Of a stretch of DNA of 64,000 bases, positions 35,244 through 44,607 are shown one piece after another. Under the pieces are notes generated by a model that saw only the letters and a list, made by a program, of their open reading frames with translations, was not told the DNA's origin and searched no databases. The first letter of the stretch is position 1. Each line of letters starts with the position of its first letter. The stretch covers positions 1 to 64,000 of the forward strand of contig CAYWRZ010000015.1 in assembly GCA_964460845.1 (NCBI GenBank), in the 5' to 3' direction. Both the position numbers and the translations under genes were made by a program. The DNA comes from CAYWRZ01 sp964460845. GTDB taxonomy: Bacteria > Bacteroidota > Bacteroidia > Flavobacteriales_D > UBA2798.

Positions 35244-36266
35244 TTAAGGCACTTCTACCTTATTCAGAATTTCGTGGATCAGACTTTCGACCGAAATATT
35301 TTCGGCTTCGGCTTCGTAGCTTAATCCGATGCGGTGACGCAGCACATCGTGGCATACGGCGCGTACATCTTCGGGGATCACGTAGCCGCGACGACGGATA
35401 AAGGCATACGCTTTGGCCGCCAGAGCCAGGTTGATGCTCGCACGGGGCGAGCCTCCGAATTCGATAAAAGGTTCTATTTTTTGCAGTCCGTATTGCGCGG
35501 GGAAACGAGTGGCATAGACAATATCCACGATATACTGTTCGATTTTTTCGTCCATATACACCTCACGCACCAGCTTACGGGCATTAAGAATGGCTTCGGA
35601 AGTAAGAATACGGTTGGGGCGCGGCATTCCGCCGGGTGAGATATTCTGCCTGATAATGAGCTTTTCTTCTTCTTTTTTGGGATAAGAAAGCACCACTTTC
35701 AGCATAAAGCGATCCACCTGCGCTTCGGGCAGCGGATAGGTACCTTCCTGTTCTACCGGGTTTTGCGTAGCTAAGACGAGAAAAGGTTCGGGCAGCTTAT
35801 AAGTATTCTCTCCGATGGTAATTTGGCGTTCCTGCATGGCTTCGAGCAGCGCGCTCTGCACTTTTGCCGGGGCGCGGTTGATCTCGTCGGCCAATACGAA
35901 GTTGGCAAACACAGGTCCCATTTTTACCGTAAACTCCTCCTTTTTCTGATTGTAAATCATGGTTCCTACAAGGTCGGCAGGCAGCAGGTCGGGGGTAAAC
36001 TGTAGGCGACTGAACTTCGCGTCGATCGTTTCAGAAAGCGTTTTGATGGCCAGTGTTTTAGCTAGTCCAGGCACTCCTTCGAGCAGAATATGGCCATTAG
36101 ACAGCAAACCGATAAGCAGGCGTTCTACCATGTATTTTTGCCCCACTATGACCTTGTCCATTTCATGGGTAAGGGTATCTACAAATGCACTTTCGCGTTG
36201 AATCCGTTCGTTAAGCTCGCGTATGTCGAACGCGGCCGGAGAAGTAGAGGGAGAATATGCTTCCAT
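35244..36266 (-). CDS. moxR: MoxR-family AAA+ ATPase
   Basis: A 340-residue AAA+ chaperone-like ATPase at the head of the Bat operon. Walker A GVPGLAKT, Walker B VLADEINRAPAKVQSALLEAM with the MoxR-type insert, sensor 1 ATQNPVEQEGTYPLPEAQ and the Arg finger in DRFMLK are present. The C-terminal lid is complete. Start: ATG at 36266 (MEAYSPS); an upstream in-frame codon at 36323 would add 19 residues without similarity. Operon order moxR, DUF58, BatD-like, batA, batB, batC, batD, batE is complete. Confidence 0.94.
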   Translation of the reverse strand: MEAYSPSTSPAAFDIRELNERIQRESAFVDTLTHEMDKVIVGQKYMVERLLIGLLSNGHILLEGVPGLAKTLAIKTLSETIDAKFSRLQFTPDLLPADLVGTMIYNQKKEEFTVKMGPVFANFVLADEINRAPAKVQSALLEAMQERQITIGENTYKLPEPFLVLATQNPVEQEGTYPLPEAQVDRFMLKVVLSYPKKEEEKLIIRQNISPGGMPRPNRILTSEAILNARKLVREVYMDEKIEQYIVDIVYATRFPAQYGLQKIEPFIEFGGSPRASINLALAAKAYAFIRRRGYVIPEDVRAVCHDVLRHRIGLSYEAEAENISVESLIHEILNKVEVP

Positions 36267-36408
36267 AAAGATTTTGTGCTGATTTGTTGTCACAGACAAA
36301 TTTCCTGAATTATTCGGGTACATCTTTCAGGAGCCTGTTAAAAAATGTTAAGTATAGAAGGTGAAAAGTACAGGTTCAAAACTTAATTTTCGGACAAAAT
36401 TGATTTTT

Positions 36409-36822
36409 ATGGAAACGCAGAAGGTACTTACTTTGCAGGAAACGATCGATTGTGTGCGGATCTTTCACGATGCGTTCGGCATTAAAAACCACGCCGAGCC
36501 TACCTCGTCGCTGGAGGCACATGAATACGAGCTTCGACACCGGCTGATGTTGGAAGAAAACGAGGAATACCTGGAAGCCTGCAAACGCGGGGATATGGTG
36601 GAGATTGCCGATGCATTGGGCGATCAGCTCTACATCTTATGCGGCACCATTCTTAGGCACGGGCTTCAGCACAAGATCGAAGAAGTGTTTTTAGAAATAC
36701 AACGCAGCAACCTGTCGAAGCTTGACAAAGACGGTAATCCGATTTACCGCGAAGACGGCAAGGTGATGAAAAGTGAGCTGTATTTTAAACCCGACATAAA
36801 AGGCATATTGGAAAAAGCGTGA
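36409..36822 (+). CDS. MazG-like nucleoside triphosphate pyrophosphohydrolase
   Basis: A 137-residue all-alpha NTP pyrophosphohydrolase. The Mg-binding pattern of the MazG/dUTPase-like superfamily is present: EENEE (49-53), then E65 and D68 in EIADALGD, with Asp72. The C-terminal part (NLSKLDKDGNPIYREDGKV) is typical of small single-domain members that hydrolyse noncanonical or excess nucleotides. Start ATG at 36409 (METQKV) rather than 36361. The last 4 bases overlap the GTG start of the next gene. Confidence 0.87.
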   Translation: METQKVLTLQETIDCVRIFHDAFGIKNHAEPTSSLEAHEYELRHRLMLEENEEYLEACKRGDMVEIADALGDQLYILCGTILRHGLQHKIEEVFLEIQRSNLSKLDKDGNPIYREDGKVMKSELYFKPDIKGILEKA

Positions 36823-37175
36823 GTGAAAAAAGGCAGTGTATGGATTGTGGAGAAGAAATTCTCGGCCGCAGCGACAAAAAATTCTGCGGTGATCCCTGCC
36901 GTAATGCCTATCACAATCGCCTTTACGCCCGTGATACAGGATATGTCCGCGAAGTGAATCGCATTCTTTCGCACAACCGACGCACGCTTTCAAAGCTGTT
37001 GGGCTTACGTTCCCGTATTCGTACCGCACGCGAAGATCTGCTCCGACAGGGATTTCGTTTCGGCTACTTTACGCGGCTCGATACGCAGCAAGGAGAAATG
37101 AGCTACCGTTGTTACGAATTCGGATTACGTGAAACCCAACCGGGCAATTACCTGCTTTGGCGGGCAGACATTTAA
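36819..37175 (+). CDS. Small zinc-binding protein
   Basis: A 118-residue protein of unknown function. The N-terminus has two Cys pairs in treble-clef-like order, CMDC (Cys7, Cys10) and CGDPC (Cys23, Cys27), followed by RNAYHNR, as in small proteins annotated as zinc ribbon or DUF2116-like. The rest is basic, with RSRIRTAREDLLRQGFRFGY, probably nucleic-acid binding. GTG start overlapping the stop of the pyrophosphohydrolase (GTGA), so the two are translationally coupled. Confidence 0.8.
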   Translation: MSEKRQCMDCGEEILGRSDKKFCGDPCRNAYHNRLYARDTGYVREVNRILSHNRRTLSKLLGLRSRIRTAREDLLRQGFRFGYFTRLDTQQGEMSYRCYEFGLRETQPGNYLLWRADI

Positions 37176-37229
37176 TACGCGATGGAGCCGGCTGCGTGTC
37201 GGCCGCATTAAAAAATTGAACGCTGCTTT

Positions 37230-38501
37230 ATGAATTTATCTTCACGCGACCAGGCGCTTATTTGGCATCCTTTTACCCAAATGAAAACCGCAGCTCCTCC
37301 CGTAGCCATTGTACGCGGAGAAGGCGCCCAGCTTTACGGCGAAAACGGAGAACGGTATCTCGATGCGGTTTCGTCGTGGTGGGTTAACGTACACGGACAT
37401 TCGCATCCGCATATTGCGGCGGCTATTGCAAAACAGGCCGAAACGCTGGAACACGTGATTTTTGCGGGCTTTACGCATCCTAAAGCGGTAGAGCTTGCCG
37501 AACGGCTGCTTCCACGCTTGCCGGGCAAGCCTTCGCGGCTGTTTTTTTCCGACAACGGATCGACCGCTGTGGAAGTGGCGTTGAAAATGGCCTTGCAATA
37601 CCATCACAATCTCGGAAAACCGCGACACCGGATACTGGCTTTTGAAAACGCTTATCACGGCGATACCTTCGGGGCGATGTCGGTCAGCGGGCGCTCGGCC
37701 TTCACTGCCGCTTTTTCGGACCTGCTTTTTGAAGTGGATTTTATCCCCGAACCTTATCCCGGAAACGAGGAAGAGAGCTGGAAAACTTTCGAAGCCCGCC
37801 TGCAATCGAACGAATACGCCGCTTTTATTTTTGAGCCTTTGCTACAGGGTTCGGCCGGTATGTGCCTATATAGCGCAGCCATTCTGGATCGTATGCTCAA
37901 GGCCTGCCGGGAAGCGCAAGTGCTAAGCATTGCCGACGAAGTATTTACCGGATTCGGTCGCACGGGGCGTTGGTTTGCCTGCAACTATCTGACCCATCAG
38001 CCGGATATAGTGTGCGTATCGAAAGGGCTTACGGGGGGCTTTCTCCCCTTAGGACTTACGGCTTGTGCCGAATTTATTTACCGGGCTTTTTACGACGACG
38101 ATAAGCAAAAGGCTTTGTATCACGGGCACTCGTACACGGGCAATCCCTTGTCGTGCGCGGCGGCCTGTGCTTCGCTCGATCTGTTTGAAAAAGAAGATAC
38201 CTGGCTACATATCGCGCGAATCTGTACACAACATGAACACTTTGCCGATTCGCTACGCGGGCATTCTGCCGTGCGGGAAGTGCGTCACCTGGGTACGATG
38301 CTCGCCATCGAAGTACAGGCGGGCGATGCTTCTTCTTATTTTCATTCGCTGCGCGACGAAATTTATGCGTATTTCATGCAAAAGGGCCTCTTAATGAGGC
38401 CCCTCGGCAATGTAATTTATGTGTTGCCTCCTTATTGCATCACGGAAGCGGAACTGTCTGAAATTTATACGGCTATTCGCGATTTTTTGCTTACCCGTTA
38501 A
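37230..38501 (+). CDS. bioA: Adenosylmethionine-8-amino-7-oxononanoate aminotransferase (BioA)
   Basis: DAPA aminotransferase, 423 residues, a biotin-synthesis step that uses S-adenosylmethionine as amino donor. Class III PLP fold: LDAVSSWWVNVHGHSHP (the BioA-specific Trp pair), DNGSTAVEVALKMALQY, PLP Asp in IADEVFTGFGRTGR and the Schiff-base Lys265 in VSKGLTGGFLPLG. The other biotin genes are not in the window. It begins 54 nt after the zinc protein gene and ends inside the converging gene at 38491 (11-nt overlap). Confidence 0.94.
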   Translation: MNLSSRDQALIWHPFTQMKTAAPPVAIVRGEGAQLYGENGERYLDAVSSWWVNVHGHSHPHIAAAIAKQAETLEHVIFAGFTHPKAVELAERLLPRLPGKPSRLFFSDNGSTAVEVALKMALQYHHNLGKPRHRILAFENAYHGDTFGAMSVSGRSAFTAAFSDLLFEVDFIPEPYPGNEEESWKTFEARLQSNEYAAFIFEPLLQGSAGMCLYSAAILDRMLKACREAQVLSIADEVFTGFGRTGRWFACNYLTHQPDIVCVSKGLTGGFLPLGLTACAEFIYRAFYDDDKQKALYHGHSYTGNPLSCAAACASLDLFEKEDTWLHIARICTQHEHFADSLRGHSAVREVRHLGTMLAIEVQAGDASSYFHSLRDEIYAYFMQKGLLMRPLGNVIYVLPPYCITEAELSEIYTAIRDFLLTR

Positions 38502-39258
38502 CCACTTTGTTGTAAAGCTCGATGTAGTCGATATTACCTTTGATGGGCTGACCGAGATCGTCTTCCGTTTTTTGGAAATAAGGATAACCGAGACTGATAA
38601 CACCTTGTGCAGTAGAGCGGTTGTTGTTGCGCATCAGAAACTCCGTATAAGCGATTAAGGAGAAGCGGAGGAAATCCTGATCCACTTCGAGCAGGTCGTT
38701 AAAATCCTGCATAGTTTTAACCATTTCAATACCCTTCGCGGTATTTTTTTCGCCTTCGCCCTTGTTCTTCATTTCGATTTCGCAGACCCCTTTTACGAGC
38801 CATACTCCGGCATTCTCCGGATCGAACACCACTACTTTCTTCATGATACTGAGCGCCTTACGATAGTCTTTGCCTTCTACAAAATTCTCGGCCTGTTCGA
38901 AGTAGGTTTTTTTCATTTCGGAAATGAACTGATCGGCATCGGCTTTATAGGTACCGCCTTTGTCTTTTTTCTTGTATTTCACTACATAGCTGAGGGCTTC
39001 GTTTTCTGCTCTTTTGAAGCGATCCTGTGTTTTGAGCTTATCGTCGAGTGAAATGCGATAAAGTCCTTTTGCCAGGTAGAGATAAGGCAGCGGATGGTTT
39101 TTGGTTTTATCTCTTTGGGTGTAGCGTTCTGCTTTTTCGACCAGCTTTTCATATTTCTGATCGACCCATAACAGCATCAAATCTTCGTATTCCTGGGCTT
39201 TCGACGTTTGCACGCCAGCGTACAGCAAAAGCGAAAACAGCACAAGTAATTTTTTCAT
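38491..39258 (-). CDS. Secreted TPR-like helical protein
   Basis: A 255-residue exported protein of unknown function. The signal peptide ends near TSKAQ (residue ~21). The remainder is helical with TPR-like periodicity (AERYTQRDKTKNHPLPYLYLAKGLYR; EQAENFVEGKDYRKALSIMKKV; GVWLVKGVCEIEMKNKGEG). No lipobox. The 3' end overlaps bioA by 11 nt tail to tail, leaving no room for a terminator between them. A good -7 element lies 36 nt upstream. Confidence 0.8.
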   Translation of the reverse strand: MKKLLVLFSLLLYAGVQTSKAQEYEDLMLLWVDQKYEKLVEKAERYTQRDKTKNHPLPYLYLAKGLYRISLDDKLKTQDRFKRAENEALSYVVKYKKKDKGGTYKADADQFISEMKKTYFEQAENFVEGKDYRKALSIMKKVVVFDPENAGVWLVKGVCEIEMKNKGEGEKNTAKGIEMVKTMQDFNDLLEVDQDFLRFSLIAYTEFLMRNNNRSTAQGVISLGYPYFQKTEDDLGQPIKGNIDYIELYNKVVNG

Positions 39259-39293
39259 GGTCTGATATTTTTGGAGAGTTAAGGGTTAGTAAA

Positions 39294-39301
39294 CAAATAT
39301 A
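39294..39301 (-). promoter_or_regulatory. -7 element for the secreted TPR-like gene
   Basis: TATATTTG on the minus strand, 36 nt upstream of the ATG at 39258; -33 reads TTTC at about the right spacing. Confidence 0.45.
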
Positions 39302-39441
39302 ATGCCTAAGTCGGAAAAAGCGAAACTTTTGGCGGGATAAACACAGTATAGCCGCTAAATAGCGCTTACACGCAGCGGTGGCGACTGGAAATTAATCTAA
39401 AAAACATACGCTGTTCAGCGCTGTGTTACCAAAGATTCGGG

Positions 39442-40650
39442 TCATTCCCGGTATTCGATTTCACGTAGCAAGGCTAAATGGGGTTCATCGTTCTTCCGTA
39501 TTTCGAGCGTAGTCCAGTTTCCTGCCGCATCGTATTGATAGCGATAGTCAAAACGCAGCAGCTCTTTTCCGTCGGCCGGATGATATTGCAGGGTATATCC
39601 TACCCGATTGTCGTTTTCATCGAACACATACGATTCGGTTTTCAGCGGATACTTCGCCCCCTTTTTGAATTCGCTTTCTTTGACCAGCCGGTTTTTTTCA
39701 TCGAATTCTTTTAACATTTGTGCGTTCAGGCTGTCGGCATTATAATGTGAAGACTCCAGCAGGTTTTTCAACGAATCGCGGCGGTAAACGCTCTTTTCGG
39801 TCAGCTTACCGGAAATATAGGTGTGTTTGGCTTCCAGCTCTCCCCATTGATCGTACCATTGGTGCTGCTCTCTGGTGGTTTTTCTGTTGCCTGTTTTCCC
39901 CTTCTCCACCTGCCTCAGCTCACCTTTTTTTCCCTCCTTATACCGGTATTTGAAATGTGCGGATTTTTTCCCGTTTTCATACCTGATTATTTCCAAATCC
40001 CTTCCCTGTTTGTCTTTTTGAACTATACGCTTGTATTTTTTCCCATCGGCTCTTATCGTATGCTCTTCATACCGATGAAGCAAGGTGTTATTTATTTCTC
40101 GTGTTGTAGAATAGTACTCTCCGTTCAAGTATTCTGTCTGCAGCAGTACGGTTTCGTTGTTTTTAATTTCCATCTCTGAATGTGATTCAAGTCCTCCTGA
40201 ATTAAAATAAACGCTACTGTGTATTCTTTCTCCTTCTGCATTGTACACGTGTGTTTCCTGACTACACATGTCCCTTGACATATACAAGGTTCCCAACAAA
40301 TTACCTTTCGCATCATAGGTTATATTATTCCAGATATACGGCTTCCCATCATAATAATGATAATCAATACTGAATTTCTCTCTCAGTTGTCCATGGGTAT
40401 CATATACCGAACTATCGAGCGTGTTTAACCTGCCCATATTATAACTTCTTCCAACGGTCAATTGTCCGGCGCTGTTATAATAACATTCGGCTACGAGGGT
40501 TTTGTCACCTGAACTAATCTCGTATGATTTTATCGCTTGCACACCTACTCCGTTGTTTTCGCGGAGGTTGTATAAAAAGCTCTGCCCCCTTGCATAAAGC
40601 GGCATAGAGAGTAAAGAAAGGAGCAAAACGCTGCATAAAACGTTCTTCAT
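39442..40650 (-). CDS. Secreted YD-like repeat protein
   Basis: A 402-residue exported protein with a signal peptide ending near YARGQ (residue ~23). Much of the chain is a run of short beta-strand repeats resembling RHS/YD or MORN-type patterns (YDTHGQLREKF, YDAKGNLLGTLY, YNAEGERIHSSVY, FDENDNRVGYTLQY), each a Tyr/Phe-Asp turn and a strand. No toxin domain is seen at the C-terminus. Probably a surface or periplasmic beta-repeat protein. Unknown function. The codon use and base composition (more A/T) differ from the GC-richer housekeeping genes. Confidence 0.78.
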   Translation of the reverse strand: MKNVLCSVLLLSLLSMPLYARGQSFLYNLRENNGVGVQAIKSYEISSGDKTLVAECYYNSAGQLTVGRSYNMGRLNTLDSSVYDTHGQLREKFSIDYHYYDGKPYIWNNITYDAKGNLLGTLYMSRDMCSQETHVYNAEGERIHSSVYFNSGGLESHSEMEIKNNETVLLQTEYLNGEYYSTTREINNTLLHRYEEHTIRADGKKYKRIVQKDKQGRDLEIIRYENGKKSAHFKYRYKEGKKGELRQVEKGKTGNRKTTREQHQWYDQWGELEAKHTYISGKLTEKSVYRRDSLKNLLESSHYNADSLNAQMLKEFDEKNRLVKESEFKKGAKYPLKTESYVFDENDNRVGYTLQYHPADGKELLRFDYRYQYDAAGNWTTLEIRKNDEPHLALLREIEYRE

Positions 40651-40692
40651 ATTTCCCGATTTATTTTTTAGCGATTAGAGGCGACCTGATTT

Positions 40693-42384
40693 TTATTTCA
40701 AAATCGGATTTCCGTTTTTGTCGAGGTAGAAACTTTTGTTATGCTGTATCACATAAGCGCTACCTTCTGTAAACCAATAGACCTTTTCGTACTGGAAAGG
40801 AATCTTCACTATACCCGATGTACTTACGAAGCCCCATTTCCCTGCATGCTTCACAGCGGCCAGACCTTCAGAAAAATACCGAGCGTCTTCGTACACGTTC
40901 GAGATGATTTCGGTTCCGGTACTGTCGATAAAGCCCCATTTACCCGCACGCTGCACGGCAGCCAGCCCTTCGGAGAAACGAGAAGCCTGCTCGTAGCGAA
41001 AAGGAATCCGGATTTGACCGGAAATATCAGTGTATCCCCATAATCCGTTTTGATTGACGGCGGCCAACCCCTGCGAAAAACTGCCCAGTCCCTGATAGAT
41101 CACCGGAGTCACAATCCGACCTGCGGTATCTATATGCCCATACCTGTCATTGATTTTTACCGAAGCGATTCCTTCGAAAAAATAATCCACGTAATCGTAC
41201 TGTACCGGAATAATTTCTTTGCCGGCTTTATTCACCACGCCGAATTTATCGGCAATTCTGACCTTCGCAAAACCGTTTAGAAAATGATCTGCCTCGTCGT
41301 ATTTAACCGGAGTAAGCTGCTTGCCGTTCCGATCGTAAAAGCCCCATTTATCCTTATGCCTGACGTTGACAATACCTTCGTACAAATAATTCGGGATATC
41401 AAGTTCGTCATAGATGACCGGAATCACTTCCCGGCCGGAACGATCGATACAACCTGATTTGTCCTGTAATACTACCGCCAAATCATTTTCAAAGTTTGCG
41501 ATATACTCGTATTTAAAAGGTGTCAGCAACTTGCCTTTTGTATCCATTACCGCCCATTTGCCCTGATATTGCACCCTGGAAAGCCCTTGCAAAAAATTGT
41601 GCACCTTCTCATATTGGGGGGCAATCACTTCTTTCCCGTTTTCATTCAGAAAACCCCATTTACCCTGACGTTTTACGGCAATGAATCCTTCCGAAAAATA
41701 AGGGTGATACGCTTCGTACAGGAACCGTGTAAGGTTTTTACCGGTTGTGTCGATAAGACTCCATTTACCTCCGCGCTTTAACCATCCTCCATAAGCGCTT
41801 TCCCAGCTTACCTCTTCGTATTCGACTGGAACGAACGGGAGGCCGGTGTTATCGATCAGCCCCCATTTCCCTTCTTGCATCACTTTCGTATATTTTGCAT
41901 AAAAGCTGTGGACTTGATCGTATTGGGGCGGAATCACCTCTATTCCTGCGGTGTCCACAAATCCCCATTTGTCTCCGATCTTTACCGCTGCAAACCTCCC
42001 GAAAAACTCAGCTACCTGCTGGTACCGGCAGGGAATAATCAGGGTGCCGGTGCGATCAATAAAGCCCCATTTACCCTCAAGCTGCACGGCCGCACGCCCT
42101 TGCTGAAACCGGTGCGCATGCTCATAGATACAGGGAATTACTTCCGTCAGGGACTCATCAAAAAATCCGTATTTGGCGTTGGCATTCCGAGCGACTATAA
42201 AGCCTTCATAAAAATCATCCACTTCATAAGTCTCTCCCTTATCATTCATTACCAATGTTACGCCTTTCGGCGAAAGAGGATAAGATTGTTGGGCAGACAC
42301 GGCGAACGTGATCAGGCACAGTATTGTTGCGAACATTTTTTTCAGCAGCTTGCTTAGCCTTTTGTGGTATGAGGTTCTATACAT
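40693..42384 (-). CDS. WG-repeat protein 1
   Basis: A 563-residue exported protein made almost wholly of WG (KWG) repeats: I count about 15 units of the form GKWGFIDxxG plus a following IIPxxYxxxxxF. Some are degenerate (GKWSLID, DKSGCID, NKSFYLD). WG proteins are found in many bacteria and their role is not established; repeats are likely to stack as a beta-propeller or solenoid for binding. Signal peptide: hydrophobic segment ~17-31 ending VSAQ; the start may be 42384 or the ATG at 42336. First of three paralogues, next to 42473-44125 on the same strand. Confidence 0.88.
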   Translation of the reverse strand: MYRTSYHKRLSKLLKKMFATILCLITFAVSAQQSYPLSPKGVTLVMNDKGETYEVDDFYEGFIVARNANAKYGFFDESLTEVIPCIYEHAHRFQQGRAAVQLEGKWGFIDRTGTLIIPCRYQQVAEFFGRFAAVKIGDKWGFVDTAGIEVIPPQYDQVHSFYAKYTKVMQEGKWGLIDNTGLPFVPVEYEEVSWESAYGGWLKRGGKWSLIDTTGKNLTRFLYEAYHPYFSEGFIAVKRQGKWGFLNENGKEVIAPQYEKVHNFLQGLSRVQYQGKWAVMDTKGKLLTPFKYEYIANFENDLAVVLQDKSGCIDRSGREVIPVIYDELDIPNYLYEGIVNVRHKDKWGFYDRNGKQLTPVKYDEADHFLNGFAKVRIADKFGVVNKAGKEIIPVQYDYVDYFFEGIASVKINDRYGHIDTAGRIVTPVIYQGLGSFSQGLAAVNQNGLWGYTDISGQIRIPFRYEQASRFSEGLAAVQRAGKWGFIDSTGTEIISNVYEDARYFSEGLAAVKHAGKWGFVSTSGIVKIPFQYEKVYWFTEGSAYVIQHNKSFYLDKNGNPILK

Positions 42385-42472
42385 CTGTCTGTTTTCAGTT
42401 TATCGTTTTAACCTATAAGAATAACGGCTGAAAGAGTTCGTCGCATATGGAGAAAAGATTACTTGTAGCGTA

Positions 42473-44125
42473 TTAAAACGACCATCCGGGACTTATCTTT
42501 TTCCCATTTCGATCAATGAAAAACATAAATTCATCGGTGTGACCCACGTCTGTCCGATCGCCCAGAAAAAAATCGCCGGCTATAGCGAACATGGGCGGAA
42601 TCACCTCTATGCCTTTTTTATTGATGTAGCCCCATTTGCCGTCGCGCTTTACCGCACATAATTCACCGCAAAAGTCCTGTACTGCCTCATACCTAATTGG
42701 AATTACAAGCTTACCCTTACTGTCGATAAATCCCCATCTTCCGGCATATCCGACGCCGGCCAGTCCTTCCCTGAAATCCTGTAGTTCTTCATAACGGAGC
42801 CAGGTTATTTTTTGGGTGCGATAGTCGAGCAGGCCCCACTTGCCGTTCAGCCACAATCTCGCCACATTACCGTATATCACCCTCACAGAATCGTACACAT
42901 CGGGGGTAATTCGTTGGCCTTGATGATCCAAAAGCATCCATTTGCCATCCTGCCGCAGGGCCACTGCTTTTTCTGAAAATTCTATCTCCTCGCCGTTTAG
43001 GGGTATCACTTCTTTTCCGTTGCTGTCGATAAATCCCCATCTACCGGACAGCTTCACCGGAGCTATCCCGGAGCTAAATCTTTCTATTTCGTCGTATTTT
43101 AGCGGCGTAAGCAATTGCCCGGTTTCGTCGATGAAACCCCATTTCCCCTCGCGGAGAACGCCGGCACGATTCTCATAAAAATCGAGTATTTTTTCGTAGA
43201 GCGGTGGCAGTACTTCGCGTCCTGTGGTATCAATAAGTCCCCATTTCCCCTCACGCTTTACGGCGGCAAGTCCCTGATCAAAGCCTTCTCTTTCTCTTCG
43301 CGGAAACCAGGCCCCTCTTTCGAAGTAATTGCTGAGCGCTTCATAGATAAAAGGGGTAATCGCTTTACCGGAACGATCGATATAAGCCCAGTAACCGTCG
43401 CGTTTTACAGGCGCAAATCCTTCAGAAAAAGAGTAGGCATTTTCATACGTCGGCGGAATCACCTCTTCTCCTTTCGGGTTAATAAAGCCGTAACGGGATT
43501 TCAGCTTTACAAGAGCAAGCCCCTCTTCAGAAAAGGAATTAACTCCTTCATACGACAAGGAGGCTATTTTCTCTCCTTTTAACCCGATAATCTGCGTATA
43601 GCTGCCTTGCCTGACCACTGCGATTCCATATTCAGGATACACGTCCGGATACGTATCGTACAAAAACGGAATAAGTGTTGCGCCGGTATTGACGTGAATC
43701 GCTCCCCATTTCCCTTCCTTTTGTGCCAGTAGCATTTCGCGGTACATAAACAGCGGCTGCAACGCTTCGTATTCAAAAGGGATAATTAGTTTTCCGGAAC
43801 GATCAAGGCAACCCCATTTCCCCTGGCTGTTAAGAAACGCGATGCGATCTTCTGCAAGCCTGAATGCTTCTTCGTACAGGAAGTCGATCACCTTTTTCCC
43901 GGAGGCGTCGATAGCGCCCCATTTCCCGTTATAGCTTACCTCTGCTACTCCTTTCTGAAAAAAATCAAGCACTTCGTAAACAGGCGCTATTTTTTGTTTC
44001 CCCTTCGAGTCTTTGTAGCCCCATTTCCCGTTTGTAGCCTGAAAAGGAATATAAACTTGTGAAAAACCCACCGCAGAAGCGAGAAACAACATAAAGAAGC
44101 ACAACAGTCGCTTGTGTATTTGCAT
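42473..44125 (-). CDS. WG-repeat protein 2
   Basis: A 550-residue exported protein with about 15 WG units (GKWGYKDSKG, GKWGAIDASG, GKWGCLDRSG, GKWGFIDETG). Signal peptide MQIHKRLLCFFMLFLASAVGFSQ; the ATG at 44125 is preferred over 44167, whose 14 extra residues are not signal-like. It lies 88 nt upstream of WG-repeat protein 1 on the same strand, and its 5' end faces the ATPase-recombinase operon across 480 nt. Function unknown. Confidence 0.88.
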   Translation of the reverse strand: MQIHKRLLCFFMLFLASAVGFSQVYIPFQATNGKWGYKDSKGKQKIAPVYEVLDFFQKGVAEVSYNGKWGAIDASGKKVIDFLYEEAFRLAEDRIAFLNSQGKWGCLDRSGKLIIPFEYEALQPLFMYREMLLAQKEGKWGAIHVNTGATLIPFLYDTYPDVYPEYGIAVVRQGSYTQIIGLKGEKIASLSYEGVNSFSEEGLALVKLKSRYGFINPKGEEVIPPTYENAYSFSEGFAPVKRDGYWAYIDRSGKAITPFIYEALSNYFERGAWFPRREREGFDQGLAAVKREGKWGLIDTTGREVLPPLYEKILDFYENRAGVLREGKWGFIDETGQLLTPLKYDEIERFSSGIAPVKLSGRWGFIDSNGKEVIPLNGEEIEFSEKAVALRQDGKWMLLDHQGQRITPDVYDSVRVIYGNVARLWLNGKWGLLDYRTQKITWLRYEELQDFREGLAGVGYAGRWGFIDSKGKLVIPIRYEAVQDFCGELCAVKRDGKWGYINKKGIEVIPPMFAIAGDFFLGDRTDVGHTDEFMFFIDRNGKKISPGWSF

Positions 44126-44607
44126 ATATTCTTTTTTACTTGAATGAGGGCCGGTCAACCTTGCCACAGGCCGAATTGGTATTTAAAATGTCGATTATCG
44201 TGTAAATGATTCCGAGGGATGATTTTTTGTGCCGATGAACGGTCGGGAAGCTGAAAAACATCCTCGTATTCAGGGCTGTGAAAGGTCGAGCTAATCTTCA
44301 TTTTTTCCAAATACAAAATAGCGTGATTATTAAACTTCGTTCTATCAAAATCTAAGCCATTTTTCTCTCATTCTTACATTTCGAACAAGACTATTCAGGG
44401 CATTTTAATTGGCCTTTTACAAAAAGAAAAGGAGAGAAAAGCACAATTAAAACGCTGTTTATCAAAACACATACAACACTTTCAGAATTTATAAAAAAAG
44501 ATGTCAAGCTGCACAAGGGGAAAAAGGAAATTTTATGTACCTGAAGATCCCGGTTAAATAGCGGCTTGCGTATCGCGTATTTTTGAATCGGTTTTACAGC
44601 GAATGCG
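44126..44607. other. Non-coding gap, divergent between WG-repeat protein 2 and the recombinase operon
   Basis: About 480 nt, AT-rich compared with the genes around it, with no plausible open frame of its own. It holds the presumed promoter of the ATPase operon (44578-44585) and must hold that of WG-repeat protein 2. I found no inverted terminal repeat here that matches the right-hand flank of the operon. Confidence 0.6.
44578..44585 (+). promoter_or_regulatory. -7 element for the ATPase-recombinase operon
   Basis: TATTTTTG, 22 nt upstream of the ATG at 44608. No clear TTTG at -33. The position supports 44608 as the true start of the ATPase. Confidence 0.4.

Noticed and set aside
39442..40650. 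RHS/YD toxin
   Set aside because: The repeats are short and irregular, there is no RHS core (DPxGxx) or C-terminal toxin domain, and no immunity gene adjoins it.
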